Source: Pseudomonas sp. (GTDB taxonomy: Bacteria; Pseudomonadota; Gammaproteobacteria; Pseudomonadales; Pseudomonadaceae). From it: DNA of 64,000 bases. Below the pieces are notes generated by a model. It saw only the letters and a program-made list of their open reading frames with translations, had not been told where the DNA came from and searched no databases. Each line of letters begins with the position of its first letter. Positions within the stretch are counted from its first letter, which is position 1. The translations under genes were made by a program, and so were the position numbers. The stretch spans positions 1 through 64,000 of the forward strand of contig NZ_JASLGE010000027.1 of the NCBI RefSeq assembly GCF_030150285.1. The letters are read 5' to 3'. Shown here in pieces: positions 50,610 through 60,146 of the stretch.

Positions 50610-52667
50610 ATGACCACAGTCACAACTGCTAAATCACTGGAAGGATCGCGCAGTCGTTCGCAGATCATCGTGCTTTTTGTCGCCCTGATTGTGTTCATTA
50701 TGTTGCTTTTTGCCAACTTTGCTTACCTCAATACCCAGTCCAACTACGACAAGCAATACATCAGCCATGCCGGCGAATTGCGCGTGCTGTCCCAGCGTAT
50801 TGCTAAAAATGCCACCGAAGCCGCCGCCGGAAAGGCTGCCGCGTTTGAGCTGTTAAGCGATGCGCGCAACGATTTCAGTCAGCGCTGGGGCTACCTGAAA
50901 AAAGGCGACCCGGCAACCGGCCTGCCAGCGGCACCGGCGGCGGTCAGCAAGGAAATGCAGGCCGTTCAGCGAGATTGGGACCTGTTGCTGAGCAACACCA
51001 ACGCGATTCTGGCCAGTGAACAAACGGTCCTGTCGCTGCATCAGGTGGCGGCTACATTGGCCGAGACGGTGCCGCAGTTGCAGGTCGAATACGAAAAAGT
51101 CGTCGGCATTCTGTTGCAGCGCGGTGCGCCCGCCAACCAGGTGGTCATGGCCCAGCGTCAGTCGTTGTTGGCCGAGCGTATTTTAGGCGCGGTGAACACG
51201 GTGCTGGCCGGTGATGAGACGGCTGCCCAGGCTGCCGGTGCCTTTGGTCGCGATGCCAACCGGTTTGGCCAGGTGCTTAACGGCATGCTGGAAGGCAACG
51301 CCGGGTTGCGAATCAGTCAGGTTGAAGACAGCGATGCGCGCGCCCGCCTGCTGGAAATTTCGGAGCTGTTCCAGTTTGTGTCAGGTTCGGTGGACGAAAT
51401 TCTTGAGACCTCACCGCAACTGTTTCAGGTGCGCGAAGCGGCCAATAACATCTTCAGCTTGTCACAAACCTTGCTGGACGAAGCCTCGACACTGGCCAAC
51501 GGTTTGGAAAACCTCGCCAGCGGCCGTTCGCTCGACATCATTGGCGGCTACGTGCTGGGTTTGTTGGCGCTCATGTCGATCATCCTGATTGGCTTGGTGA
51601 TGGTGCGCGAAACCAACCGACAGTTGCGTGAAACAGCCGAAAAAAACGAGCGTAATCAGAACGCGATCATGCGCTTGCTGGACGAAATCGAAGACCTGGC
51701 CGACGGTGACCTGACGGTGACGGCCTCGGTGACGGAAGATTTTACCGGTGCCATTGCCGATTCTATCAACTACTCCATTGATCAACTGCGCGGCCTGGTG
51801 GCCACCATCAACCTGACGGCAGGCGAGGTGGCGGGCGCGGTGCAGGATACTCAGGACACCGCCATGCAATTGGCCGAGGCGTCAGAGCATCAGGCGCAGC
51901 AGATCACCGAAGCGTCGCTAGCTGTTCAGCAAATGGCTCATTCCATTGATCAAGTGTCGGCCAACGCGTCGGAGTCTTCGGCGGTGGCAGAGCGTTCGGT
52001 GGCCATTGCCAACAAAGGCAACGAAGTGGTGCACAACACCATTCACGGCATGGACAATATTCGCGACCAGATTCAGGACACCGCTAAACGTATTAAACGT
52101 TTGGGTGAGTCATCCCAGGAAATTGGCGATATTGTCAGCTTGATTGACGACATTGCCGACCAGACCAATATTCTGGCACTCAACGCGGCGATCCAGGCGT
52201 CGATGGCGGGTGATGCCGGGCGCGGGTTCGCGGTGGTGGCCGATGAAGTACAGCGCTTGGCAGAGCGCTCGTCAACGGCCACGCAACAAATAGAAACCCT
52301 GGTGCGGGCGATTCAGGCTGACACCAACGAAGCGGTGATCTCCATGGAGCAAACCACCAGTGAGGTGGTGCGCGGTGCCCGCCTGGCCCATGATGCCGGC
52401 GTGGCGCTGGAAGAAATCGAAGGCGTGTCACAAAACCTCGCCAACCTGATTCAGCGCATCTCCAATGCCGCACAACAGCAAACGTCGTCGGCGGCGCAGA
52501 TCTCCCTGACCATGAACGTGATTCAGCAAATCACGCATCAAACTTCGTCCGGCTCCACCGCGACGGCCGACAGCATTGGCAACCTGGCCAAAATGGCCAG
52601 CCAATTGCGGCGTTCGGTGTCCGGTTTCACCTTGCCGGCCACGCAAACACCCCGTGAGCCACAGTAG
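50610..52667 (+). CDS. pilJ: Type IV pilus chemoreceptor PilJ
   Basis: A 685-residue methyl-accepting-type receptor: membrane helix 1 (about 21-42), a periplasmic domain with two PilJ-type helical units (43-315), membrane helix 2 (about 316-338), HAMP, and a long cytoplasmic coiled coil with the tip DDIADQTNILALNAAIQASMAG (a PilJ form of the hairpin tip) and GRGFAVVADEVQRLAERS. It senses pilus/surface contact in P. aeruginosa. Confidence 0.96.
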   Translation: MTTVTTAKSLEGSRSRSQIIVLFVALIVFIMLLFANFAYLNTQSNYDKQYISHAGELRVLSQRIAKNATEAAAGKAAAFELLSDARNDFSQRWGYLKKGDPATGLPAAPAAVSKEMQAVQRDWDLLLSNTNAILASEQTVLSLHQVAATLAETVPQLQVEYEKVVGILLQRGAPANQVVMAQRQSLLAERILGAVNTVLAGDETAAQAAGAFGRDANRFGQVLNGMLEGNAGLRISQVEDSDARARLLEISELFQFVSGSVDEILETSPQLFQVREAANNIFSLSQTLLDEASTLANGLENLASGRSLDIIGGYVLGLLALMSIILIGLVMVRETNRQLRETAEKNERNQNAIMRLLDEIEDLADGDLTVTASVTEDFTGAIADSINYSIDQLRGLVATINLTAGEVAGAVQDTQDTAMQLAEASEHQAQQITEASLAVQQMAHSIDQVSANASESSAVAERSVAIANKGNEVVHNTIHGMDNIRDQIQDTAKRIKRLGESSQEIGDIVSLIDDIADQTNILALNAAIQASMAGDAGRGFAVVADEVQRLAERSSTATQQIETLVRAIQADTNEAVISMEQTTSEVVRGARLAHDAGVALEEIEGVSQNLANLIQRISNAAQQQTSSAAQISLTMNVIQQITHQTSSGSTATADSIGNLAKMASQLRRSVSGFTLPATQTPREPQ

Positions 52668-52675
52668 GAATCGTT

Positions 52676-55600
52676 ATGGTTGACCGTCACGACTACGTGG
52701 CCCTGAAGTGGGTCAAAGGCGAGATTGCTGACACCTTGAAGCAGGCGCGCGAGGTGCTGGAGACCTACGCACAGCAACCGACAGCACAGGGCCTGGCGCA
52801 ATGCCTGGAACGCATTCACAAGGTGCATGGCAGCTTGCTGATGGTCGAATTTTACGGTGCGGCGCTGTTGGCTGAAGAAATGGAGAAGCTGCTGATCGCC
52901 CTTCAGCAGGGCCGTGTCAGCCTGCGCGACGAAGCCCTGCGGCTCTTGCAGCAGGCCTTCAATCAATTGCCGCTGTACCTTGACCGTGTGCACAGCGCTC
53001 GGCGCGACTGGCCGCTGGTGGTGCTGCCCTTGCTCAACGATTTACGCACGGCCCGTGGCCAGGCGTTGCTGTCGGAAACCAGCTTGTTCAGCCCGCCGTT
53101 GCAAATGTTGCCCGCACTGGATCGGGCCGCCCTGGCCGCGTTGATCCCGGCCGCCGAATGGCCCGAGTTGTTGCATGCCTCACGGCACACGCTGCACAGC
53201 GCGCTGCTGGGCTTGCTTCGGGAAGAAGACATTCAGGACAACCTGCAACGGTTGGCGGACATGCTCGCGCGCTTGCAGGTTGTGTGTCAGGACGCACCGC
53301 TCAATGCGCTCTGGGTCATTGCTGCAGCGCTGGTCGACGGCATGCTGCGGGGGCGCGTTGCCAACAGCCCGGCCTTACGCAGCCTGCTCAACACGGCAGA
53401 CAAGGAACTCAAACGTCTCCTGGAGCAAGGGGTCGAGGGTGTCAATCAGCCGGCCCCGGACGAGTTGCTCACCAGCCTGTTGTTCTACATCGCCAAGGCC
53501 GAGAAGCCGACGGCCAAGATGCTCGCGGTAAAGAACGACTACGAGCTTGACGAAGCCATGCCGGATGCGGCCATGGTGGATGAAGAGCGGGCGCGGCTGG
53601 CGGGGCCCGACCGCGATGCGATGCGTTCGGTTGTGGCCGCTTTGTGCGAAGAGTTGGTGCGGGTCAAGGAACGGCTCGATTTGTTTGTGCGCAGCGACCG
53701 TCAGCATGTGTCAGAACTGAGCAGCTTGATGGCCCCCTTGCGTCAGATCGCTGACACCCTTGCGGTGCTGGGCTTTGGCCAGCCGCGCAAGGTCATCATC
53801 GATCAGTTGGCGGTTGTGCAGAGCCTGGCCCAAGGCCAGCGTGACCCTACCGATGCGGTGTTGATGGATGTGGCGGCTGCGCTGTTGTATGTCGAGGCCA
53901 CGCTCGCCGGTATGGTTGGCAGCGTGGAGCCTTCGGCGCGCGAAGAAAGCCGTCTACCCACCACTGACCTGCTACAGATTCATCAACTGGTGATCAAAGA
54001 GGCGCTTATCAGCCTTGAAGACATCAAAGACCTGATCTCGGATTACCTCGCGGCGGGTCACGACCGCACACACCTGCAGCCCGTGCCTGCGCTGCTGACG
54101 CGCATTCGCGGGGCGTTGGCGATGATCCCGTTGGGCCGGGCTGCCAGCTTGCTGCAGGCCTGCCACGACTGCCTGTGTGAACGCCTGATGCAAACCTCGC
54201 AGGTACCGACCTCGACCCAACTGGATCACCTGGCGGATGTGTTGATCAGCGTGGAGTACTACCTGGTGCGCCTGGCCCAGGACCCGGGGGCTTCGAGTGA
54301 GGATGTGCTGGACCGGGCCGAAAACAGCCTGATTGAGTTGGGGTACGCGCCCGCTGAGCGTCAGGTGCCGGTGCTGAACGACGTGCTGGGCCCGGTCGAG
54401 GCCTTGATCATGCAAGACCTGCAAAACCCTGATGACCCTCAGGTGGCACAGAGCCTGGCTGAGCTGTTAGCCGCCCCGCTGTCAACGCTCAATCCGGCGG
54501 CACAGCACGTTCCCGGCAGTTTGTTGGCCCCGCCGATCGATGAAGCCCCGGTGGATGAAGAACTGCTGGATGTGTTCCTGGAAGAGACCGATGAAGTGTT
54601 GGTCGCGTTGCATGATTACTGGCCGCAATGGGTCGCCAACCCTTGCGACAACACGGCGCTGGGGGAACTGCGCCGCGGTTTTCATACCCTCAAGGGCAGT
54701 GGGCGCATGGTGCGGGCGCTGGTGGTTGGCGAGTTAGCCTGGGCCGTTGAAAACCTGCTCAATCGGGTGCTTGAAGGCGACGTGGTACCGAAGCCGGCGA
54801 TGCATCAACTGCTGGACGACGTGCTGCGGGTGTTGCCCGAACTGATTCAGGAGTTTGCCGATCTGAATCAACACCAGCGTGAAGACGTCGACCGGCTGGC
54901 TGCGCAGGCTCATCACCTGTCACAAGGCGAGCCGTTGCCCCGCCTGAGTGAGCCGCACAACGCAGGCTTTGACCCGCAGTTGCTGGATATTTTTCGTCAA
55001 GAAGCGCAAACCCATCTGGCCAGCCTCGACCGCTTTCTCGATCAGGCCCGCGAGCAGTTGCCGCTGTACGCCAGTGACGAGCTGCAACTGGCCATGCACA
55101 CCCTCAAAGGCAGCGCGCACATGGCCAGTGTGTTGCGCATGGCCGAATTGGTCACGCCGCTGGACCGCATGGTGCGCGAGTACAAGGCGCATCATTTGGC
55201 ATTGGGGCTGGATGAGGTCGAACTGCTGCTTGAGGCTGACAACCTGTTGCAACAGGGCCTCAAGCAGGTCGACTTTGACCCGCTGGCCGAGATCCACGGT
55301 GCCCGCGGTTTGATCGCGCGTGCCGAGCACTGCACGACGGCGCGCCTGGACGCAGTGTTCAATGCCCCCGCAGGTACTGCGCTGCCCAAGCGCGACCCGC
55401 AGCGTATCGCCGAATTTCTGGGCGAAAGCATGGACATCCTGTTTGATACGGAAGACCTGCTGCAGCACTGGCGTGAGCACCCGCATGAGCGCCAGGGCCT
55501 CGACACCTTATTGAATTTGTTGACCGATATGGCTGAGTCCGCGCACCTGCTGGGTTTGCAACCTGTGGATGCGCTGTGCGAAGCCTTGCTTGACCTGTAT

Positions 55601-58591
55601 GGCGCTGTGGAAGAAAGCAGTGTAGTGGTCAGTGAGCGATTCTTTCATGAGGTCGAAGGCGCTCATGAGGCCTTGATCAACATGCTCGACCAACTGGCAG
55701 CGGGGCAGGACATCACTGCGCAACCGGCGCGGATCCAGGCCCTGCATGCGTTGCTGCACGAAGGGTTGGCACCCGATGCAACGGGGCTGATTCGACGCGA
55801 GGGTGGCCATCTGCTGGACATCACCGAGTTGGGCGCTGCCACAACGCAGCTCAAATCGCCCGGCCGCGAAGCCGATCAAGACGATGACTTCGCGTGTGAA
55901 ATGGTCGCGATCTTTATTGAAGAAGCCGTGGATATTCTGGAAAGCGCAAGCCAGGCCCTGCAGCGCTGGTTGAGTGACCCTGACAATCAGGCCCCGCTAT
56001 CGTCTTTACAGCGCGATTTGCACACCCTCAAGGGGGGGGCACGCATGGCCAATATTGGGCCGATCGGTGATCTGGCCCATGAGCTTGAACATGTGTATGA
56101 GGGGCTGCTGGACCGCCGGCTGAGTGAAACACCGGCGCTGGCCAGCTTGCTGGAACAAGGCCATGCGCAGTTGGCGATGCAGCTCGAACACCTGCAACAT
56201 CAAGCGCCTCTGGTTGAACCGCTGGAACTGTTGGATGCCCTTCGGCGGTTTCGTCTTTACAGCAACCCGCCGGGCGATCAGAACGCTGTAGCCGCTGAAG
56301 TGACCCCAGGCAGTGACCCGGAGTTGCTGGACATCTTCCTTGACGAGGCTTTCGATATCCTGGAAAGCTCGGGCGCGGCGCTGGCGCGCTGGCAGGCGGA
56401 TGCGCAAAACCTGCTTGAAGTCGAAAACCTGTTGCGTGACTTGCACACCCTCAAAGGGGGCGCGCGGATGGTCGAAGTGACGGCTATTGGCGACTTTGCC
56501 CACGAACTGGAGACCCTGTTCGAGGATATTTCGGCGGGCTTTCTGGTACCTGGTCCCGAGCTGTTCACGTTGCTGCAACGCTGCCAAGACCAATTGGCGC
56601 AGATGCTGGATGCCCTGCGCGGTGCACAACCGGTGCCGTCGCCGCACGTGTTGATCGAGCGTATTCGCCAGACTGAACGCAGCACCTTGCAAGCGGCTCC
56701 GGCCAAGGCGGAACAGGCGTTCGGCCCATTGCCCGAGGGGGAACGCACCGGGTTGGATACCCTCAAGGTTCCCGCCGAGTCGCTGGAAGACTGGGTCAAC
56801 CTGGCGGGCGAAGCCTCAATGCTTCGCGGGCGCCTCGAACAGCAAGTCAACGAGGGCCAGGTTGCCCTGAATGAAATGCAAACGACGCTGGAGCGCATGC
56901 ATGACCAGTTGCGCCGTCTGGACGGTGAAACACAGGGCCGACTTCACCGCCGCTCCCACAGTGAGGCCGACGGTGCGGCTTATGATGAGTTTGATCCGCT
57001 GGAAATGGATCGCCATTCCCTGTTGCAACAGTTATCTCGTGGGCTTTTTGAGTCGGCCTCGGACTTGCTCGACCTAAAAGCGACGCTGGCGGCCCGCAAT
57101 CAGGATGCTTACAGCCTGTTGCTCAAGCAGGCACGGGTGAACACCCAGTTGCAAGAAGGCCTGATGGACTCGCGCATGGTGCCGTTCGAACGGGTGTTGC
57201 CGCGCCTCAAGCGGATTGTGCGGCAAGTGGCCAGTGAGCTGGGCAAGCAGGTTGAGTTCAGCGTGATCAATGCCGAAGCTGAAATTGACCGCAACGTCCT
57301 GGAGCGCATGGTCGCCCCTCTCGAACATATGTTGCGCAACGCCGTGGATCATGGTCTTGAGCCTGCCAGCGTGCGTCACGCCAGCGGCAAGCCGGAGCAG
57401 GGCCTGATTACGCTGGAGCTGTCCAATGAGGGCGGCGACGTGGTGTTCGACATGCGCGATGACGGTGCCGGCGTGCCGCTTGAAGCGGTGCGACGCAAGG
57501 CCATCCTGCGCGGGTTGCTCAACCCGCAAGTGTCCATCAGTGACCGCGACGTACTGCAGTTCATCTTGCAACCCGGCTTCTCCACCGCTGAAAAAATCAC
57601 CCAGATTTCCGGGCGCGGTGTCGGCATGGACGTCGTGCACGAAGAAGTCCGCTTGCTGGGCGGCAGCATGACCATCGACTCGGTGGCGGGGCAGGGCGTG
57701 CATTTTCAGATCCGCTTGCCATTCAGCGTGTCGCTCAACCGGGCCTTGATGGTGCAGTGTGCCGACGAGCAATACGCAATTGCGCTGAACAGCATCGAAA
57801 GTATCGTGCGGGTCATGCCCAACGAACTGGAAGCCTTTTACCAGCTCAACCCGCCGGCCTATCACTATGGCGGGCAAACGTACGAACTGCGTTACTTGGG
57901 CGAACTGTTGCAGACGGTGGGCCGGCCCAACCGACTTAGCGAAAACCAATCGTTGCCCGTGCTGCTGGTGCATTGCCAAGACCAGCGGGTAGCGCTGCAA
58001 GTGGATGCACTGGCGGGGTCGCGGGAGATTGTGGTCAAAAACCTTGGCCCTCAATTTACCGGGGTGCAGGGTGTGTCGGGTGCGACCATTTTGGGCGACG
58101 GCCGGGTGGTATTGATTCTTGACCTGCTCGCATATATCCGCGCGCACCAGGCGCGCCTGCCGTTGCAGCAGGCCGGTCATGAAGCGGGCGGCGTGTTGGA
58201 GTTCAGCCCGTCAGTGCGCCCACCGTTGGTGCTGGTGGTCGATGACTCGGTCACGGTGCGCAAAGTCACCAGTCGCCTGCTGGAGCGCAATGGCATGAAT
58301 GTCATCACCGCCAAGGACGGGCTGGATGCCATGAGTGTGCTTGAAGAACACCTGCCGGACCTGATGCTGCTGGACATCGAAATGCCGCGCATGGACGGGT
58401 TTGAAGTCGCGACCCAGGTGCGTAACGACCCGCGTCTCAAAGGCCTGCCGATTATCATGATCACCTCGCGCACGGGGCAAAAGCACCAGAGCCGGGCCAT
58501 GGCCATTGGCGTCAACGACTACCTGGGTAAGCCGTATCAGGAGTCAGTGTTGCTGGAGCGCATCGCCTATTGGAGCACCTTCCATGCTTGA
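52676..58591 (+). CDS. chpA: Hybrid chemosensory histidine kinase ChpA (PilL)
   Basis: A 1971-residue CheA-like kinase, shorter than the roughly 2470 residues I recall for P. aeruginosa ChpA. Four canonical phosphotransfer (HTLKG) domains have His at 670, 808, 1116 and 1257. An N-terminal unit has His48 in HKVHGS. Two further Hpt-like units carry Thr at the acceptor position (Thr475, Thr950). Then dimerisation and HATPase domain (N-box near residue 1555, G boxes to about 1650), CheW-like domain (about 1680-1820) and a C-terminal receiver with Asp1900. It overlaps chpC by 8 bases. Confidence 0.96.
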   Translation: MVDRHDYVALKWVKGEIADTLKQAREVLETYAQQPTAQGLAQCLERIHKVHGSLLMVEFYGAALLAEEMEKLLIALQQGRVSLRDEALRLLQQAFNQLPLYLDRVHSARRDWPLVVLPLLNDLRTARGQALLSETSLFSPPLQMLPALDRAALAALIPAAEWPELLHASRHTLHSALLGLLREEDIQDNLQRLADMLARLQVVCQDAPLNALWVIAAALVDGMLRGRVANSPALRSLLNTADKELKRLLEQGVEGVNQPAPDELLTSLLFYIAKAEKPTAKMLAVKNDYELDEAMPDAAMVDEERARLAGPDRDAMRSVVAALCEELVRVKERLDLFVRSDRQHVSELSSLMAPLRQIADTLAVLGFGQPRKVIIDQLAVVQSLAQGQRDPTDAVLMDVAAALLYVEATLAGMVGSVEPSAREESRLPTTDLLQIHQLVIKEALISLEDIKDLISDYLAAGHDRTHLQPVPALLTRIRGALAMIPLGRAASLLQACHDCLCERLMQTSQVPTSTQLDHLADVLISVEYYLVRLAQDPGASSEDVLDRAENSLIELGYAPAERQVPVLNDVLGPVEALIMQDLQNPDDPQVAQSLAELLAAPLSTLNPAAQHVPGSLLAPPIDEAPVDEELLDVFLEETDEVLVALHDYWPQWVANPCDNTALGELRRGFHTLKGSGRMVRALVVGELAWAVENLLNRVLEGDVVPKPAMHQLLDDVLRVLPELIQEFADLNQHQREDVDRLAAQAHHLSQGEPLPRLSEPHNAGFDPQLLDIFRQEAQTHLASLDRFLDQAREQLPLYASDELQLAMHTLKGSAHMASVLRMAELVTPLDRMVREYKAHHLALGLDEVELLLEADNLLQQGLKQVDFDPLAEIHGARGLIARAEHCTTARLDAVFNAPAGTALPKRDPQRIAEFLGESMDILFDTEDLLQHWREHPHERQGLDTLLNLLTDMAESAHLLGLQPVDALCEALLDLYGAVEESSVVVSERFFHEVEGAHEALINMLDQLAAGQDITAQPARIQALHALLHEGLAPDATGLIRREGGHLLDITELGAATTQLKSPGREADQDDDFACEMVAIFIEEAVDILESASQALQRWLSDPDNQAPLSSLQRDLHTLKGGARMANIGPIGDLAHELEHVYEGLLDRRLSETPALASLLEQGHAQLAMQLEHLQHQAPLVEPLELLDALRRFRLYSNPPGDQNAVAAEVTPGSDPELLDIFLDEAFDILESSGAALARWQADAQNLLEVENLLRDLHTLKGGARMVEVTAIGDFAHELETLFEDISAGFLVPGPELFTLLQRCQDQLAQMLDALRGAQPVPSPHVLIERIRQTERSTLQAAPAKAEQAFGPLPEGERTGLDTLKVPAESLEDWVNLAGEASMLRGRLEQQVNEGQVALNEMQTTLERMHDQLRRLDGETQGRLHRRSHSEADGAAYDEFDPLEMDRHSLLQQLSRGLFESASDLLDLKATLAARNQDAYSLLLKQARVNTQLQEGLMDSRMVPFERVLPRLKRIVRQVASELGKQVEFSVINAEAEIDRNVLERMVAPLEHMLRNAVDHGLEPASVRHASGKPEQGLITLELSNEGGDVVFDMRDDGAGVPLEAVRRKAILRGLLNPQVSISDRDVLQFILQPGFSTAEKITQISGRGVGMDVVHEEVRLLGGSMTIDSVAGQGVHFQIRLPFSVSLNRALMVQCADEQYAIALNSIESIVRVMPNELEAFYQLNPPAYHYGGQTYELRYLGELLQTVGRPNRLSENQSLPVLLVHCQDQRVALQVDALAGSREIVVKNLGPQFTGVQGVSGATILGDGRVVLILDLLAYIRAHQARLPLQQAGHEAGGVLEFSPSVRPPLVLVVDDSVTVRKVTSRLLERNGMNVITAKDGLDAMSVLEEHLPDLMLLDIEMPRMDGFEVATQVRNDPRLKGLPIIMITSRTGQKHQSRAMAIGVNDYLGKPYQESVLLERIAYWSTFHA

Positions 58592-59051
58592 TCACCGCGT
58601 CGGTAGCCTGACTGGCCTGTTATTGCCCTTGGCCGACCGTTACCTGCTGCTACCCAATGTGGCGATTGCTCAACTGATCGATTGGCAGGACGGTGAACCC
58701 AGCCATGACTCACCGCCTTGGCTCCTGCGCCAGATCACCTGGCGCGATCATGTGCTGCCCCTCATCAGCTTTGAAGCCGCTTGCGGCTGCCCGCGGGTGA
58801 TTGGTGCACGGGCTCGCATCGTCATTTTGAACACCTTGGGCGGTGACCCTCGCCTTAAGTTTATTGCGATGGTCGTGCAAGGCATTCCGCGCTCTTACAA
58901 GGTCGACAGCCAGCTGAGTTTCGTCGACGTACCGCTCAGCCCGTTGGAGCGTGCTGCAGTGCAAGTGGGCGAGTATGTGGCCAAAATTCCGGACTTGCTG
59001 GCACTGGAGCGGTGGGTGCTGGGGGTGGTGGGCACCACAGCGGGTGAATGA
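58584..59051 (+). CDS. chpC: CheW-like adaptor ChpC
   Basis: A 155-residue second CheW-type protein (GLLLPLADRYLLLPNVAIAQLIDW; LISFEAACG). The ATG lies inside the end of chpA. In P. aeruginosa chpB (a CheB-like methylesterase) separates chpA from chpC; it is missing here. It ends the cluster, with the next gene convergent. Confidence 0.88.
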   Translation: MLDHRVGSLTGLLLPLADRYLLLPNVAIAQLIDWQDGEPSHDSPPWLLRQITWRDHVLPLISFEAACGCPRVIGARARIVILNTLGGDPRLKFIAMVVQGIPRSYKVDSQLSFVDVPLSPLERAAVQVGEYVAKIPDLLALERWVLGVVGTTAGE

Positions 59052-59052
59052 C

Positions 59053-59586
59053 TCAGCATGCGGCAAGCCCACGCATCAGCCCCGCCATCACGCCCGTCAG
59101 AATCAGCCAAATAGGGTTGAGCTTGCTGAACATCACCACTAGTGCGCTGCCTAGAATGAGCGCAAGGCTTAAATAGTCTGGCCGCAGGCTGCGAATCAGG
59201 ATGTAACTGGCGGCTAGAATCAGTCCGATGGACACAGGCAGCAGCGCTCGCCGGGTGAGTTGCACCCACGGTGTAGCCGTGTGTTTTTCCAGCCAGCCGG
59301 CTGCGAACCAGGTCAACGCGGAGCACGGTAATAGCTTGGCGATGAGGGCTACGAACGCGCCTGGAACTCCCGCGACCTGTTGACCTATAAAGACCAAAAA
59401 CATGCCGTTAGGCCCCGGTAGTGCTTGGGACAGCGCAAAAAAAGCCACGAACTGCGTGTCGCTGACCCAGCGCATCTCAGTAACGACGTAGCGATGGATA
59501 TCGCCTAAGGCGACGGTATTGCCACCGATAGCCATCAACGACCATAGCGCGCATTGAAGCATCAGGTGAAACAGCACTGTTTGCAT
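59053..59586 (-). CDS. Chromate-transporter (ChrA) half protein, downstream
   Basis: A 177-residue membrane protein with about five helices and a single ChrA-type repeat (MAIGGN in place of FGG, SQALPGPNGMFLVFIG as the LPGPN motif). Two half-size proteins usually pair into a functional short-chain ChrA (CHR) transporter. It is the last of a three-gene leftward operon, 8 bases after its partner, and its stop lies 2 bases from chpC. Whether the substrate is chromate or another oxyanion cannot be told. Confidence 0.78.
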   Translation of the reverse strand: MQTVLFHLMLQCALWSLMAIGGNTVALGDIHRYVVTEMRWVSDTQFVAFFALSQALPGPNGMFLVFIGQQVAGVPGAFVALIAKLLPCSALTWFAAGWLEKHTATPWVQLTRRALLPVSIGLILAASYILIRSLRPDYLSLALILGSALVVMFSKLNPIWLILTGVMAGLMRGLAAC

Positions 59587-59594
59587 GCGTCCCC

Positions 59595-60146
59595 TTATGC
59601 TTTTTGTTCAACAAAACGAAGCATGACCGAAGCGCTGATACTGACCAGTAATACATACCCTAGCGGCAACGCCAGGAGACCCATGAGAACGAAGGTCAAC
59701 ACAAAAGCGCTGGCATTCACGACCGTGCGCGGCATTGCTGCCAGTAAGCGTAATGCCGCGCCCAACATCAGGCCGGTAGCAATGGGCATCACGATGCCAA
59801 AAACGTGTTGGACCATTGGGTGCTGCCACCCAGTGGCATAAGCAAACCCTGCTAAAACAGTGATGAGGGTAGGGAACAAGTACAACCCCGAGACAGCAAG
59901 GCATGCGCCTGCGAACCCTTGCTGTTTGCGCGCATAAATAATCGCCACGTTGCACACATTGGGCCCTGGAAAAAACTGTCCCACGGCGAGCAGTTCATTA
60001 AAGGCCTGCTCACTGACCCAGTGTCGACGATCCACCATCATGCTCCGAGCCCACGGCAATACCCCGCCAAAACCGAGCAACCCTACCCACGCGAAGTTGT
60101 AAAAAATAGCCCACCGGGTTGGCTGGCAGAAAGGAGGGTTGCTCAT
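59595..60146 (-). CDS. Chromate-transporter (ChrA) half protein, upstream
   Basis: A 183-residue protein with one ChrA domain: VGLLGFGGVLPWARSMMVDRRHWVSEQAF and GQFFPGPNVCNVAI are strongly characteristic. It overlaps the dioxygenase gene by 4 bases (ATGA), so translation is coupled. The pair with the following half protein would make a full transporter. Confidence 0.85.
   Translation of the reverse strand: MSNPPFCQPTRWAIFYNFAWVGLLGFGGVLPWARSMMVDRRHWVSEQAFNELLAVGQFFPGPNVCNVAIIYARKQQGFAGACLAVSGLYLFPTLITVLAGFAYATGWQHPMVQHVFGIVMPIATGLMLGAALRLLAAMPRTVVNASAFVLTFVLMGLLALPLGYVLLVSISASVMLRFVEQKA

Noticed and set aside
57074..58180. 368-codon open frame on the minus strand inside chpA
   Set aside because: Antisense to the conserved kinase, CheW and receiver domains of ChpA; composition is shadow-like (His/Gln-rich).
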